DNA from: Quercus robur
Taxonomy: Eukaryota; Streptophyta; Magnoliopsida; Fagales; Fagaceae
Assembly: GCF_932294415.1 (NCBI RefSeq)
Contig: NC_065544.1
Location: 38,124,310-38,188,309, forward strand
DNA: 64,000 nucleotides
Reading direction: 5' to 3'
The position numbers and the translations under genes were made by a program. Under the pieces are notes generated by a model. The model had not been told where the DNA came from and did not search any database. It saw only the letters and a program-made list of their open reading frames with translations. Shown here in pieces: positions 33,476 to 43,687 of the stretch (its first letter is position 1; each line of letters begins with the position of its first letter).

Positions 33476-33750
33476 GTAGATATGAAAATTACTGCTAATT
33501 TAATTTTGAATTTCATTAATGTAATTTTGTCATGATTGAGGTTTATGTGGGATTGTGTTTATGGTTTTTCTTATGGATGTTTCTTGGAAGCCTATTTAGA
33601 AAAAGGCTCCAGTAAAATGTAAGGGACATATGAATGAATGAAATTTAATGTGGAATTCTCCAATAATTAAGTGCTAATTCCTAGGGTCTATCCTTTTTTC
33701 CCCTATTCAATTGTCTCCCTCAAAATTTCTATTGAATTTTATCACGCAGC

Positions 33751-33794
33751 ACACACAGCCTTTTTTTTTTTTTTTTTTTTTTTTGTTTGGTAAG
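33751..33794 (-). mobile_element. 44-bp retroposon stub with 13-bp target duplication
   Basis: A run of about 34 T and GTTTGGTAAG lie between two perfect copies of AGCACACACAGCC (33738-33750 and 33795-33807). The first MCCB copy has no insertion at this place. Read on the minus strand it is ten bases of 3' end (CTTACCAAAC) plus poly-A, so it looks like an extremely 5'-truncated LINE or SINE copy. Confidence 0.8.
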
Positions 33795-34865
33795 AGCACA
33801 CACAGCCTTATTTAGCTTTAGATATTCTCTTTTTCTCTCTCAACCAAACCAAACCCTTTGTGGGGATGGTAGTGGATTACGATGTGCGATATTGACCAGA
33901 AATAGTTGCTGCCTTTGTGGGGATGGTAGTTATGAATGAAATTTGTACAAATATCTGACACATTGATCATTAGTACAACTTAAGAACATTAATCATGTTA
34001 TGTAATGTATTAGAATTAGAAATCATTCATTTTGCTCAGATTCAGAATCAGAATCATAATTCACATGTTAACTGGAAAGCAAATGTTCCATTTGTCAATT
34101 CATTGGATTTGATGCATTTTATAGTAAAATATGCAATGTCTTTCACATCTAATTGTGTTTTATCATAAAGCTTGCTGGCCATGAATTATATGAAGAAGCC
34201 TTGCCATCTGCTGGGATTATTACTGGGATAGGTCCGGTTCATGGGCGACTTTGTATGCTTGTGGCTAATGACCCGACTGTCAAGGGAGGCACTTACTATC
34301 CCATCGCCGTTAAGAAACATCTTAGGGCACAAGAGATTGCCTCTCAATGTAAATTACCATGCATATATCTCGTTGATAGTGGAGGTGCTTACCTTCGCAA
34401 GCAGGCCGATGTTTTCCCTGACAAGGATAATTTTGGTAGAATTTTCTACAATCAAGCTGTGATGTCTGCTGAAGGCATCCCCCAAATTGCACTGGTATTG
34501 GATTTCTGCACAGCTGGGGGTGCCTATATACCTGCGATGGCTGATGAAAGTGTCATGGTCAAAGGAAATGGTACTGTTTTCCTGGCAGGACCACCACTCG
34601 CTAAGGTTAGTTACAAGCCTTCTGGTGTTCCAAAATGCTTCATGGGGGGTAATTCCCATAACTGTTCCATGATTTTTTTGGTATCTTTCTATGTTATATG
34701 AAATATTATAGTGAGTTCATGTGTATGTCTGTGCTTGCTTGTCGATTGGTGTGCTTATATGTGAATGAATGAATATTACTTTGTCTATAGTTGTGTCTAA
34801 AATCTATATCTTATTTGAAAATTTTCAATAGGCTGCTACAGGAGAAGAAGTCTCTAAAGAAGATT

Positions 34866-35335
34866 TGGGGGGTGCTACTGTGCATTGCAAGACATCAGGA
34901 GTTTTAGATTATATTGCTCATGGTATTTACTTTTACCATTCTGCCTTTGCATCTTAAAGGCACCTCTTTTGAAAGTTACTATGATCTTCCCAGTGCTTTC
35001 TGCTTCAGTAAGAATCTTTATGCTGGCCATGCCATGTCAGTTTGCAGAGTTGTCTTGATGAGTTTCAACATCCAGAACTCAATGAGATTGTGTTTACACT
35101 TGGGGGGTGCTACTGTGCATTGCAAGACATCAGGAGTTTTAGATTATATTGCTCATGGTATTTACTTTTACCATTCTGCCTTTGCATCTTAAAGGCACCT
35201 CTTTTGAAAGTTACTATGATCTTCCCAGTGCTTTCTGCTTCAGTAAGAATCTTTATGCTGGCCATACCATGTCAGTTTGCAGAGTTGTCTTGATGAGTTT
35301 CAACATCCAGAACTCAATGAGATTGTGTTTATTCT
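34866..35335 (+). repeat. 235-bp tandem duplication of exon 4/intron 4 in MCCB2
   Basis: The block beginning GGGGGGTGCTACTG at 34867 repeats at 35102 and runs through CAATGAGATTGTGTTTA. The two copies are almost identical. The first gene has a single copy. The second unit carries most of exon 4 without its acceptor. Confidence 0.9.
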
Positions 35336-36208
35336 TGTATATTTCCCGTGGCCTTGGGTTGTGCCCTTTTTCACTTTCTCAATGAGACTATCTACTTATA
35401 AAAAAATTTATAATTCTAAAATCTGTTTTCTCATGTTATTAGAATAACTCTGTGTATGTGGGTGTGCACACACTTGCGTTTAAGAAATAAGACATAAGGT
35501 ACTCTTTTTTCCTTTTAGTGATCATATATGTAATTTTATGTGTTCTTGTAGATGAACTGCATGGACTTGCTCTTGGGAGGAACATCATTAAAAACTTGCA
35601 CATGCCTGGGAAAGAGGGAGTGTTAAGTAGATTGGAAACTGTAAACCATGACTTTAAAGAACCATTATATGATGTAAAGGAACTTCATTCCATTGCCCCA
35701 ACTGACCTTAAGCAGTCCTTTGATATACGGTCAGTCATTGCTCGCATTGTTGATGGAAGTGAATTTGATGAATTCAAGAAATTGTATGGCACTGTGAGGG
35801 CGTTTGAATCACTTAAGCTTGTTAGGCTTTTATGTGATAGCATTTGATATTTATTACTTTTGTAATTCCAATTGTGTCAATGCAGACTCTTGTAACAGGT
35901 TTTGCTAGAATTTTTGGACAGCCAGTTGGAATAATTGGAAACAATGGGATATTATTTAATGAATCTGCTCTAAAAGGAGCCCATTTCATTGAACTGTGCA
36001 CTCAACGAAACATTCCTTTGGTCTTCCTTCAGAACATCACTGGATTTATGGTATGCCCCTCACTGTTAATAAAGCTTTCTAACATCTCTGTGTCATTACA
36101 TTTGCAAAGAAAACAGATTGAAAAGGGGGGAACGTATGTAATCTGTGATGTGCTTGGCAATAAAGTGTAAAGTGAACTCATGCTTGACAGATTCGAGTTT
36201 AAACGAAT

Positions 36209-36297
36209 TTTTCTCTTTGTTCACTATCGTGAACCTTGTGTATTTTTTCATGCTATTCCTTTTTCAATAAAATTTTTTCTTACCTATCAAAAAAAAG
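36209..36297 (+). mobile_element. short retroposed 3' tail in MCCB2 intron 6
   Basis: About 90 bp (TTCTCTTTGTTCACTATCG to CTTACCTATCAAAAAAAAG) is present here and missing from the same intron of the first copy (about 24670). The poly-A-like end and truncated look fit a LINE or SINE 3' end. The target duplication is not clear. Confidence 0.6.
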
Positions 36298-37417
36298 AAA
36301 GTACCAATAGAAATTCAATTTTAAAGTAAAAATGTTGGACTAGGAATTAAAAATGGACTGAGTCACACAGATCAGAACAAGGTTTTGAAGCCATACCCTA
36401 GACCTCAAATCTAAGTAACGGCAGTCTCTTCTGCTGATTAAGATTGTCGAAGTTATACATGGTTTTTGCTCAATGAAAGCTTCCCTTTTGTTCAAAATTT
36501 ATTGCATGGATATTTGTAGACTCTGAAGTCTCAAAATATTGGTTCTTGATAAATTAGGTTTTTTTCTTATATCAATTTTTTATAGATGATAAGTTGAGTG
36601 AGCTTACATATTTTCTAATTCAGAGTTTCAGTTGTGAAGATTTGTTATGGTTGGAATTCCTTTTGGTTTAAACTGCCATGGTCATTAAATTTATTCCATT
36701 AAAGTTAGCAAAAGCATGGAACCTTAATGTTTAACATTTATTTAATAGGTTGGCTCAAGATCTGAGGCAAATGGAATTGCAAAATCTGGAGCGAAAATGG
36801 TTATGGCAGTTTCTTGTGCAAAGGTTGGTGTCTCTCATACTTAATTTTATTTTGGTTATTGAGTAACTTTTGAGATATACCAAGCCCCCGTATCACTGTA
36901 TGAATGTTTCTTCAGGGTTGGTATTCAGTTCCTTATTTGTATAACATCATATTAACTTTATAGCTTGAAAATAATCTACTAATATGGTTCTTTTATGTAA
37001 AACTAGAAAAAGAACATCTTATCAAAAAATTAAAAAAAATTAGAAGAAGAACAAAAGAAACATATGAAACAAAAGGATTAACCTCTGCACCTTTCTCAAT
37101 CAATGAATTAGGTTCCCAAAGTTACTATAATTGTTGGTGGAAGCTTCGGTGTTGGAAATTATGCAATGTGTGATCGTGCTTATAGTCCCAACTTCATGTT
37201 CCTTTGGCCAAATGCCCGAATATCTGTGATGGGTGGTGCCCAGGTAGCTTTTCACTCAACACATTCATGCATATGACTGAGATGTCAATGAGATAAAGCA
37301 TAAAGATCTGCCTCCTTTTGATTTGTCAGTTACATATCATTTTGGCTTTGAATATCAGGCTGCTGGTGTGCTAGCTCAAATAGAAAAAGCAAGGGATTCA
37401 GGTAGAAGCTTCTTTTT

Positions 37418-38763
37418 TTTTGAAGAGAAAATGTGTAATATCATTAACACATGAAAAGGATTACAACAGGGCCTCAGCCTACAACATACAACATTCAGCC
37501 CAGACCAGAATGAAACAGAAAATCTAAGAAAGGCGGAGAAACACCTTTCCAAACACAGCTGACATTGTTACATTTTGCATATTGGGCAAGCTCATGGGCA
37601 GCCCTGTTGGAGTCCCTTTTCACATGTTGAAATGAGCAGCTCAAGAAGTTCAATTTTGTGTTTTGTATTCCTTGGATCAGGTGGCCAGATTCACCACCAC
37701 AGAGGTCCTGAGAAATGGCTTGAATGACAGAGGAAGCATCAGATTCAAAGATGGCCTGCTGAACAGCCATTTCCCGAGCCAAAAGAACACCCTGCTCCAT
37801 AGCAAAGAGCTCAGTCCATTCAGCCGGATAGTGCATAGGCAAAGCTTTACTAAGAGCAGCAACCACACCACCTTTAGCATCACGAATGATCACTCCCACT
37901 CCCGACACCCCCTGACCATCCAAGGATGACGCACCATCTACATTAATTTTGAAAAAACCCGGGGGAGGCGCTACCCAGCCACCCTTTGATGGTTGTATCG
38001 AGGACAAATGCATCGGGTTAGCTTCCTGGAAGTCCTCAACAACTCTCTTCGCCATTTCCCAGACTTGCAGAGGGGAAAGACCACACTCATTATGAACTGT
38101 CTGATTTCGGTTATGCCATATGGACCAGGAAATTGCAAAAAAATATTCCAATGAAACCCCATCAGAGTTTGAACAAATTTGGTGCACTAGACCTGTAAAG
38201 TCTTTTGCATTCAACAGAAAATTTAAAGGGCAGTCTTGCCAAAGCGACCACTCCGATAGAGCAAAGTCACAGGAAACTAGAGCATGTAAAAGGCTTTCTG
38301 GCTCTTCCCTACAAACAGGACAATCAAAGTCAGATTTAATACCCCTCTCCACCATCTTTAAACTCACCGGGAGCCCATCCACACAAGCTCTCCAAGAGAA
38401 TATTTTGATTTTTGCAGGAAGTTTCAGCTTCCACAAATTTTTCCAAAGATAAGCATTTGAGTCTTCGGAAGAACATTCCCCGACATCAGTACCATCTTGG
38501 AGATTGGCAGCTATGTGATAAGCACTCTTGACAGTGAAAACACCCATTTTATTTCCAATCCAAATAAGATTGTCCTCCGGTAAATTCTGACTTAGAGGAA
38601 TTTTCAGAATAATGTCCGCTTCAAAAGGCAAAAAGAGCGCCTGGACAGCACTAGTTTTCCACCATTTAGTCAATAATGTCCGCTTCAAAAGGCAAAAAGA
38701 GCGCCTGGACAGCACTAGTTTTCCACCATTTAGTCTCTTGATCAATGAGAGAGGAGACCATGG
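37418..38763 (-). mobile_element. 5'-truncated LINE in intron 9 of MCCB2
   Basis: An insertion of about 1.35 kb is flanked by a 13-bp duplication GAAGCTTCTTTTT (37405-37417 and 38764-38776). It is the 3' part of an L1-type LINE on the minus strand, with the T run at 37413-37421 as its poly-A end. The first MCCB copy has the empty site (about 26010-26022). Near its 5' end a stretch of about 63 bp (AATAATGTCCGCTTC to CCATTTAGT) is tandemly repeated at about 38610 and 38673. It differs in sequence from the LINE at 1.3-5.1 kb. Confidence 0.9.
37495..38745 (-). pseudogene. LINE ORF2 C-terminus: zf-RVT and RNase H, open frame
   Basis: A 416-codon uninterrupted frame. The first part has the plant LINE zinc-binding module (YLWKNLWKLKLPAKIKIFSW, then CPVCREEPESLLHALVSC). 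The second half is RNase H: FKINVDGASS, GVGVIIRDAKG, AEWTELFAMEQG, FESDASSVIQAI and HVKRDSNRAAHELAQYA supply the expected Asp, Glu, Asp and late Asp-type residues. RT and endonuclease are absent because of 5' truncation, so the Met at its start is not a native start. The intact frame points to a younger insertion than the 1.3-5.1 kb LINE. Confidence 0.85.
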
Positions 38764-39135
38764 GAAGCTTCTTTTTGTTTGTAAGGAAAAGATGACTTAT
38801 CATATTTCTCCATATACCAAGTCAGGGTCTTCTTATTTGTATTTACATGCACTTTGCATGATGTAATGCAGTGGAACAATAAGGAAGAAGAAGAAAGATT
38901 CGAGGCAAAGGTTGTGGTGGAGGCATATGAGAAAGAAGGAAGTTCTTATTACTCCACAGCAAGGCTCTGGGATGATGGCATTATTGATCCAGCTGACACA
39001 AGAAAAATCATAGGTCTTTGCATCTCTGCTTCCTTGAATTGTCCCACAGAAGATACCAGATATGGTGTATTTAGAATGTTACAAGCACTGGCGTCCAAGT
39101 GTCTAATTCATATTAATCCAGATGCATTATTTTGA

Positions 39136-39640
39136 TACTTTGTATGCTTTTGTCTTTAAGTAATTAGGGGGAATAAACTGATTATCAAAAAAAAAAAAAG
39201 AAGGGGGGAATAAACTAAGGAGGGGGGGGGGGGGGGGGAACAGGAGAATAAATTGAAAAAAATTATGGGAAACATACTTTCCTCTCCTAGAAACGGTTAG
39301 TTTTGCGGCCAGCTCCTTTTATTTGAGTGATGCTAAATATATTAAAAATTTACTTCATAAGTTTTAAAAACTAATCTCTTATCAACCATGAAAAAAGTAA
39401 TTTAATACTTATTTAGAAAAATGCTAAAGCTACTATAAAATTTATTACATGCAATTTGACTTGACAGTGAAATTACTAAAGGTACTACTAATTTTATTGC
39501 CTAACCTTTACAAACTTATGTAACAAAAAATGTAATTGAAAAATTTCAAAACACAATAAATAAATGTTTGAATTACTTTTTAGTGATCGGTGACAAATCA
39601 GTCTGGATACTATATATTGTAAATTTATAGTATTCTTAGG
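39136..39640. other. MCCB2 3' flank shared with the first copy
   Basis: The sequence matches 26340-26975 downstream of the first MCCB gene, including CATACTTTCCTCTC, GAAACGGTTAGTTTTGC and the AATGCTAAA-type MITEs. A poly-G run of about 17 lies at 39221-39238 and a purine-rich stretch precedes it. The duplicated block ends within or just beyond this interval. Confidence 0.7.
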
Positions 39641-40255
39641 TTTGTTTGAGATTCACTTATTTTGTTGAAACTGAAAACTTTTTACTGAAAGTACCGTAAA
39701 TAAATGTAAAAGTTAGTTGAAATGGTATAGTAGGATCTATAAATAGTACCAAAAAGTGTAGTGAGTCCATGAATAGTAATAAAAATAAGCTGTATAGTAA
39801 AATAAGCTGGCTTTTTAATTTTTATCAAATACACTTTTAGGGTCTATTTGGATACCGTTTATTTTGCTGAAAATGAAAACTTATTGTTGAAAGTACTGTA
39901 GATAAAAGTAAAAGTTAACTGAAATAGTATAGTGTGGTCTATGAATAGGTCCAAAAAGTGCAGTGGGCTCATGAATAGTAGCAAAAATAAGCTAAATAGT
40001 GAAATAATTTTTATTTTTCATTGGTATTCAAACGGAGGCTTAGCGGGTGTTTGCGAGTTGATGAAGTTGTGTTTTGCGTTTTTGGTTGGCTCCCGTGGCA
40101 TTGTTCACGACCCAGCCAAACCACCAAAAACGCAGATTTCTAAGTAAATCCTTGGTCTCACAACACTATTCACAATTTAAAAATTATTTTGTTACAGTAT
40201 TTTCAGTAATAAGTTTTTAATTTTCAACAAATAAGCGGTATCTAAACAGACTCTT
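39641..40255. repeat. MITE cluster (hAT-type ends) downstream of MCCB2
   Basis: Two adjacent related units start at about 39642 (GGTTTGTTTGAGATTCACTT) and 39841 (GGTCTATTTGGATACCGTTT). Both continue with TTATTTTG(T/C)TGAAA and AAAAGTTA(G/A)(T/C)TGAAAT. A third segment ends at about 40255 with the inverted counterpart (CAACAAATAAGCGGTATCTA, AACAGACTC). The first MCCB flank lacks the cluster: the sequence around 26970-27010 continues directly into AGTACTAATCACATTT, found here at about 40286. Confidence 0.7.
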
Positions 40256-40588
40256 AGCATCACTTTTTATTCATTTCTAAATAGTACTAATCACATTTAT
40301 TATATTTATTATTTATCCGTTTGTAATTTTTTTCATCCAGTCAATTATGGCCAAGAAGTTAAGGGACAAACGAGTTTATGTGGTTAGAAGTGCGCAAGAA
40401 CTTGTGGTGAGAATAATTGCTTTAACTTCAGCACCATGAGGAAAAATATTTTACTTCTCAAGTCCTTGCGTGGGCTAGTAGCTAGCCTACCATACACCAT
40501 GTTCATATCTAACAAAGTTCTCATACCAACACTGAAAAATATAGCCTAGCCTTAACCTCTCTATTTACGCTGTTCAGGGTTTTAAGTT
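40256..40588 (+). promoter_or_regulatory. upstream region of the UGT73 gene (not resolved)
   Basis: About 330 bases lie between the MITE cluster and the UGT start codon. It is AT-rich, and the last 200 bases should hold promoter and leader. No individual element can be defended. Confidence 0.4.
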
Positions 40589-42016
40589 ATGGGTAGCAAA
40601 AATCGTCAGCTTCACATATTCTTCTTCCCTTTCATGGGCCATGGCCATCTGATACCGACCATGGACATGGCCAAGCTATTCACAGCGCGAGGTTTGAAGG
40701 CAACGATTGTCACTACTCCTCGCAACGTGCCTTTATTCTCCAAAACTAGCGACATCAACATTGATATCCAAATCATCAAGTTTCCTGCTGTAGAGGCTGG
40801 TTTGCCCGAAGGATGTGAGAATATTGACTCACTCAATTCCCCAGAAATGGCTCACAATTTTCTCAAAGCCACTAAGATGCTTCAACAACCACTTGAGCAA
40901 CTACTACAAGATTTCCAACCTAGTTGCCTTGTTGCCGACATGTTCTTTCCTTGGGCAACTGATGTTGCAGCTAAATTTGGTATTCCAAGGCTTGTTTTCC
41001 ATGGGATCAGTTTTTTTTCTCTGTCTGTAGACCATAGTTTGAGACTATATGAACCTCACAAGAAAGTTTTTTCTGATTCTGAACCTTTTGTCCTACCGAA
41101 TTTTCCGGGGGATATAAAGTTGACAAGGATGCAACTTCCCGACTTCATTAAGCATGAAGTTGAAACAGATTTTTCCAAGTTGTTGCAAGAAGTTATGGAA
41201 TCAGAGTTGAGGAGCTATGGGGTAGTTGTTAACAGCTTCTTTGAGCTCGAGCCAGCTTATGCAGAGCATTACAAGAATGTTATGGGAAGAAAGGCATGGC
41301 ATATAGGTCCAGTCTCACTATGCAACAAGGGTGCTGAAGATAAAACCCAAAGGGGAAAGGAAGCCTCCATTGATGAACATGAGTGTTTAAAGTGGCTTGC
41401 CACAAAGAAACCCAATTCAGTTGTTTATATTTGCTTTGGGAGTATAGCACACTTTAGTGACTCTCAGCTCATGGAGATTGCAATGGGTCTTGAGGCTTCT
41501 GGACAGCAATTCATTTGGGTTGTGAGGAAAGCCAAAAATGAGAAAGAAGAGGAAGATTGGTTACCTAAAGGATTTGAGAAAAGAATGGAAGGTAAGGGAC
41601 TAATTATAAGAGGTTGGGCACCCCAAGTGTTGATCCTTGAGCATGAAGCAGTTGGAGGATTTGTGACTCATTGTGGGTGGAACTCGACCTTGGAAGGAGT
41701 GAGTGCAGGGGTACCCATGGTCACGTGGCCTATGGGTGCTGAGCAGTTTTACAATGAAAAGTTAGTGACTCAAATATTGAAAATTGGGGTTGATGTTTGT
41801 GCTCGACAATGGTCAAGAGTATTGATGGGAGATGGTATCAAGTGGGAAGCAATAGAGAAGGCAGTGAGGCAAATTATGGTTGGTGAAGAAGCAGAGGAAA
41901 TGAGAGGTAGAGCCAAGGCACTTGGGAAGATGGCAAGGAGGGCTATTGAAGAAGGGGGATCATCCTATTCTGATTTGATTGCTTTAATTGAAGAATTAAG
42001 GTCGTATTGCCCTTGA
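40589..42016 (+). CDS. UDP-glycosyltransferase, UGT73 (UGT73B-like)
   Basis: An intronless 475-aa frame, the usual length for plant family-1 UGTs. The N-terminal half binds the acceptor. FFPFMGHGHLIP carries the catalytic His (about His20) and VADMFFPW a supporting Asp (about 117). The C-terminal half carries the full 44-residue PSPG box at residues 343-386: it opens WAPQ, contains HCGWNS and ends GAEQ, with the final Gln typical of UDP-glucose users. TMDMAKLF and FPAVEAGLPEGCEN are typical of group D (UGT73). Such cytosolic enzymes glucosylate flavonols, scopoletin and other phenolics; the substrate cannot be read here. The start Met begins MGSKNRQLHI, and homology begins within a few residues. 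A tandem copy lies 1.7 kb downstream. Confidence 0.95.
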   Translation: MGSKNRQLHIFFFPFMGHGHLIPTMDMAKLFTARGLKATIVTTPRNVPLFSKTSDINIDIQIIKFPAVEAGLPEGCENIDSLNSPEMAHNFLKATKMLQQPLEQLLQDFQPSCLVADMFFPWATDVAAKFGIPRLVFHGISFFSLSVDHSLRLYEPHKKVFSDSEPFVLPNFPGDIKLTRMQLPDFIKHEVETDFSKLLQEVMESELRSYGVVVNSFFELEPAYAEHYKNVMGRKAWHIGPVSLCNKGAEDKTQRGKEASIDEHECLKWLATKKPNSVVYICFGSIAHFSDSQLMEIAMGLEASGQQFIWVVRKAKNEKEEEDWLPKGFEKRMEGKGLIIRGWAPQVLILEHEAVGGFVTHCGWNSTLEGVSAGVPMVTWPMGAEQFYNEKLVTQILKIGVDVCARQWSRVLMGDGIKWEAIEKAVRQIMVGEEAEEMRGRAKALGKMARRAIEEGGSSYSDLIALIEELRSYCP

Positions 42017-42373
42017 CATTTGGCACAAGAAATCGTGACTTCAAATCACAATTTCAGTGTAAAGAAGGTGTGTAATAACAAGTGTGTACTAATATTTTCT
42101 TTTACAAATTATCTCCCATGCTTCTTAAATGTGTGTGAAGGGAACTCTGTCAATTTTCGTTTATTATATTGATGTTGGTTGTGTCATGATAGCCAAAGTC
42201 CAATCAAATCAGTGTAATAAAAACTTTCTAATTGAAAACTAATGACCATGCTTAAATTGGATTGTATTTGGGCACAATTACCTTCTTCATGAGTCCAAAT
42301 CTTTTGAAGTATTTTCTTTGCTCCACTTTATACTCCATAAATAAATTAATGTTACATATTTACCCGTCTATTA

Positions 42374-42405
<32 letters not shown>

Positions 42406-43687
42406 TATTTTTTAACATAAAAATAGGTAGGGAGACGATTTGAGTTGGCGTCTTTCACCTGGCATGATCATAACGACACTTTACCTGCTGAGCTGGGCTT
42501 GCGGGAGCGGGGGATCCAAATGAGTCATAACTATGCACTCAGCTTTATCGAAAATGCTAATGAGCATGAGTTGAGAGCATGAAGTTATTTCCCAGCTGTT
42601 TTCTATTGCAGGAAATAACTCTATATATGCTCTATAAAACTTTATCTTGGTTTGCGAGTGCAGTGCCTACAAAAAGCACTACTGAGAAAGTGAAAGTGTT
42701 GTTTGTGGGTATAGGTGGATGTATGTAATTAATTGCAACCTATCCCCACTGTAGGGCATCTATTTCTCTCTCCTATTCTTTTTTTCTCTCTCTCATCACG
42801 GTAGGACAATTTCTTAACTTTTCCTATTGACTAACAAGCAAGATACACGTTAGATGCATAAATTTTGCTTATTTCTCATACATGTCTAAACAATGTGATT
42901 CAGAAAGAAGGGGGGGGGGGGGGGGGGGGGGGAGAGAAGAAGGGGGAACAAACAAACTTAAACAATGTGATACAAGTTAAAAATGTTATTCTATATGTAC
43001 AATTCAAATTTTTGTTGAATAAAAATGACATTTATTCATATTGGTTAACCTGGTTTGTGTCAAAAAGGGCCTCAACCTGTTTCAAAACAAAAATTGAATA
43101 GGGTCATTTAAAGTTAATTATGAATTAAGCAGATTAACACATAATTGATCTATTTATTAATTGTGTAAAAAAACTCATGATTTAACTAAACACCAACCCC
43201 CAACAAAATGATATCAATTTCTCATACCTTTTGTACAATTCCTACCTGAAGATACATTGTCATTCCAAAATCAATTAGCTAGTTTATGCTAATAATACTA
43301 GTTACTCGCATAAGTTTTCAAACCCTGGTCTGATATCGGGGAAAGCGTCCCAACTATTGCTAGCTCCAGTTGCATTGCATGCAGCATAATTTGTGGTCAA
43401 CAAGGAGTAAACAAGTTAATGACACTAATTAAATGTGCATAGGTTTCATAAACAAAAAGTTAATGTGCATAGAAATGCGCAACTATACGTTGGGCAGTTG
43501 AGATTTGAGAATGCAACTTTGCATTTAACAGCGTTGGGCAGTGATTATACACTACCACTACAGTTGAGTCTCTACTTATTTATCACATGAGCCTTAGGAA
43601 GAAAGGCATTACAAGAAGGTTATAGGAAGAAATGCAAGGGGTTATAAGAAGAAAAGCATCGTGATTGTCGCTGGCTTTCAGGGTGTC
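42017..43687. other. spacer between the UGT copies
   Basis: The first 200 bases are 3' untranslated or flanking DNA of the UGT gene. A TA microsatellite lies at about 42381-42404 and a poly-G run of about 23 at 42910-42932. 43606-43632 repeats a piece of UGT coding sequence (GCATTACAAGAAGG through TATAGGAAGAAA), also found within the pseudogene at about 44368. 43688 begins the second UGT copy. No other gene is seen. Confidence 0.6.

Larger units (their letters stand above)
29653..39135 (+). pseudogene. second MCCB copy, disrupted
   Basis: A tandem duplicate of MCCB with the same ten exons: 29653-29847, 32100-32233, 34171-34605, 34832-34922, 35552-35793, 35886-36050, 36749-36823, 37112-37243, 37359-37401 and 38872-39135. 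Exon 2 gained 14 bp by local duplication, which shifts frame into a TGA, and its donor changed from CAG|GT to CAG|GA. Exon 4 and part of intron 4 are duplicated at 235-bp spacing. Exon 9 lost 14 bp. The normal stop after GVFRM is lost, giving about 17 extra codons. Active-site loops also changed (DFCTAGGAY for [21 protein letters not shown] for [12 protein letters not shown]). Insertions fill introns 1, 2, 6 and 9 and the upstream region. It may still be transcribed but cannot encode MCCB. Confidence 0.9.

Noticed and set aside
29653-39135. A second functional MCCB gene
   Set aside because: Frame-shifting 14-bp changes in two exons, a lost splice donor and altered active-site loops rule out a normal product.
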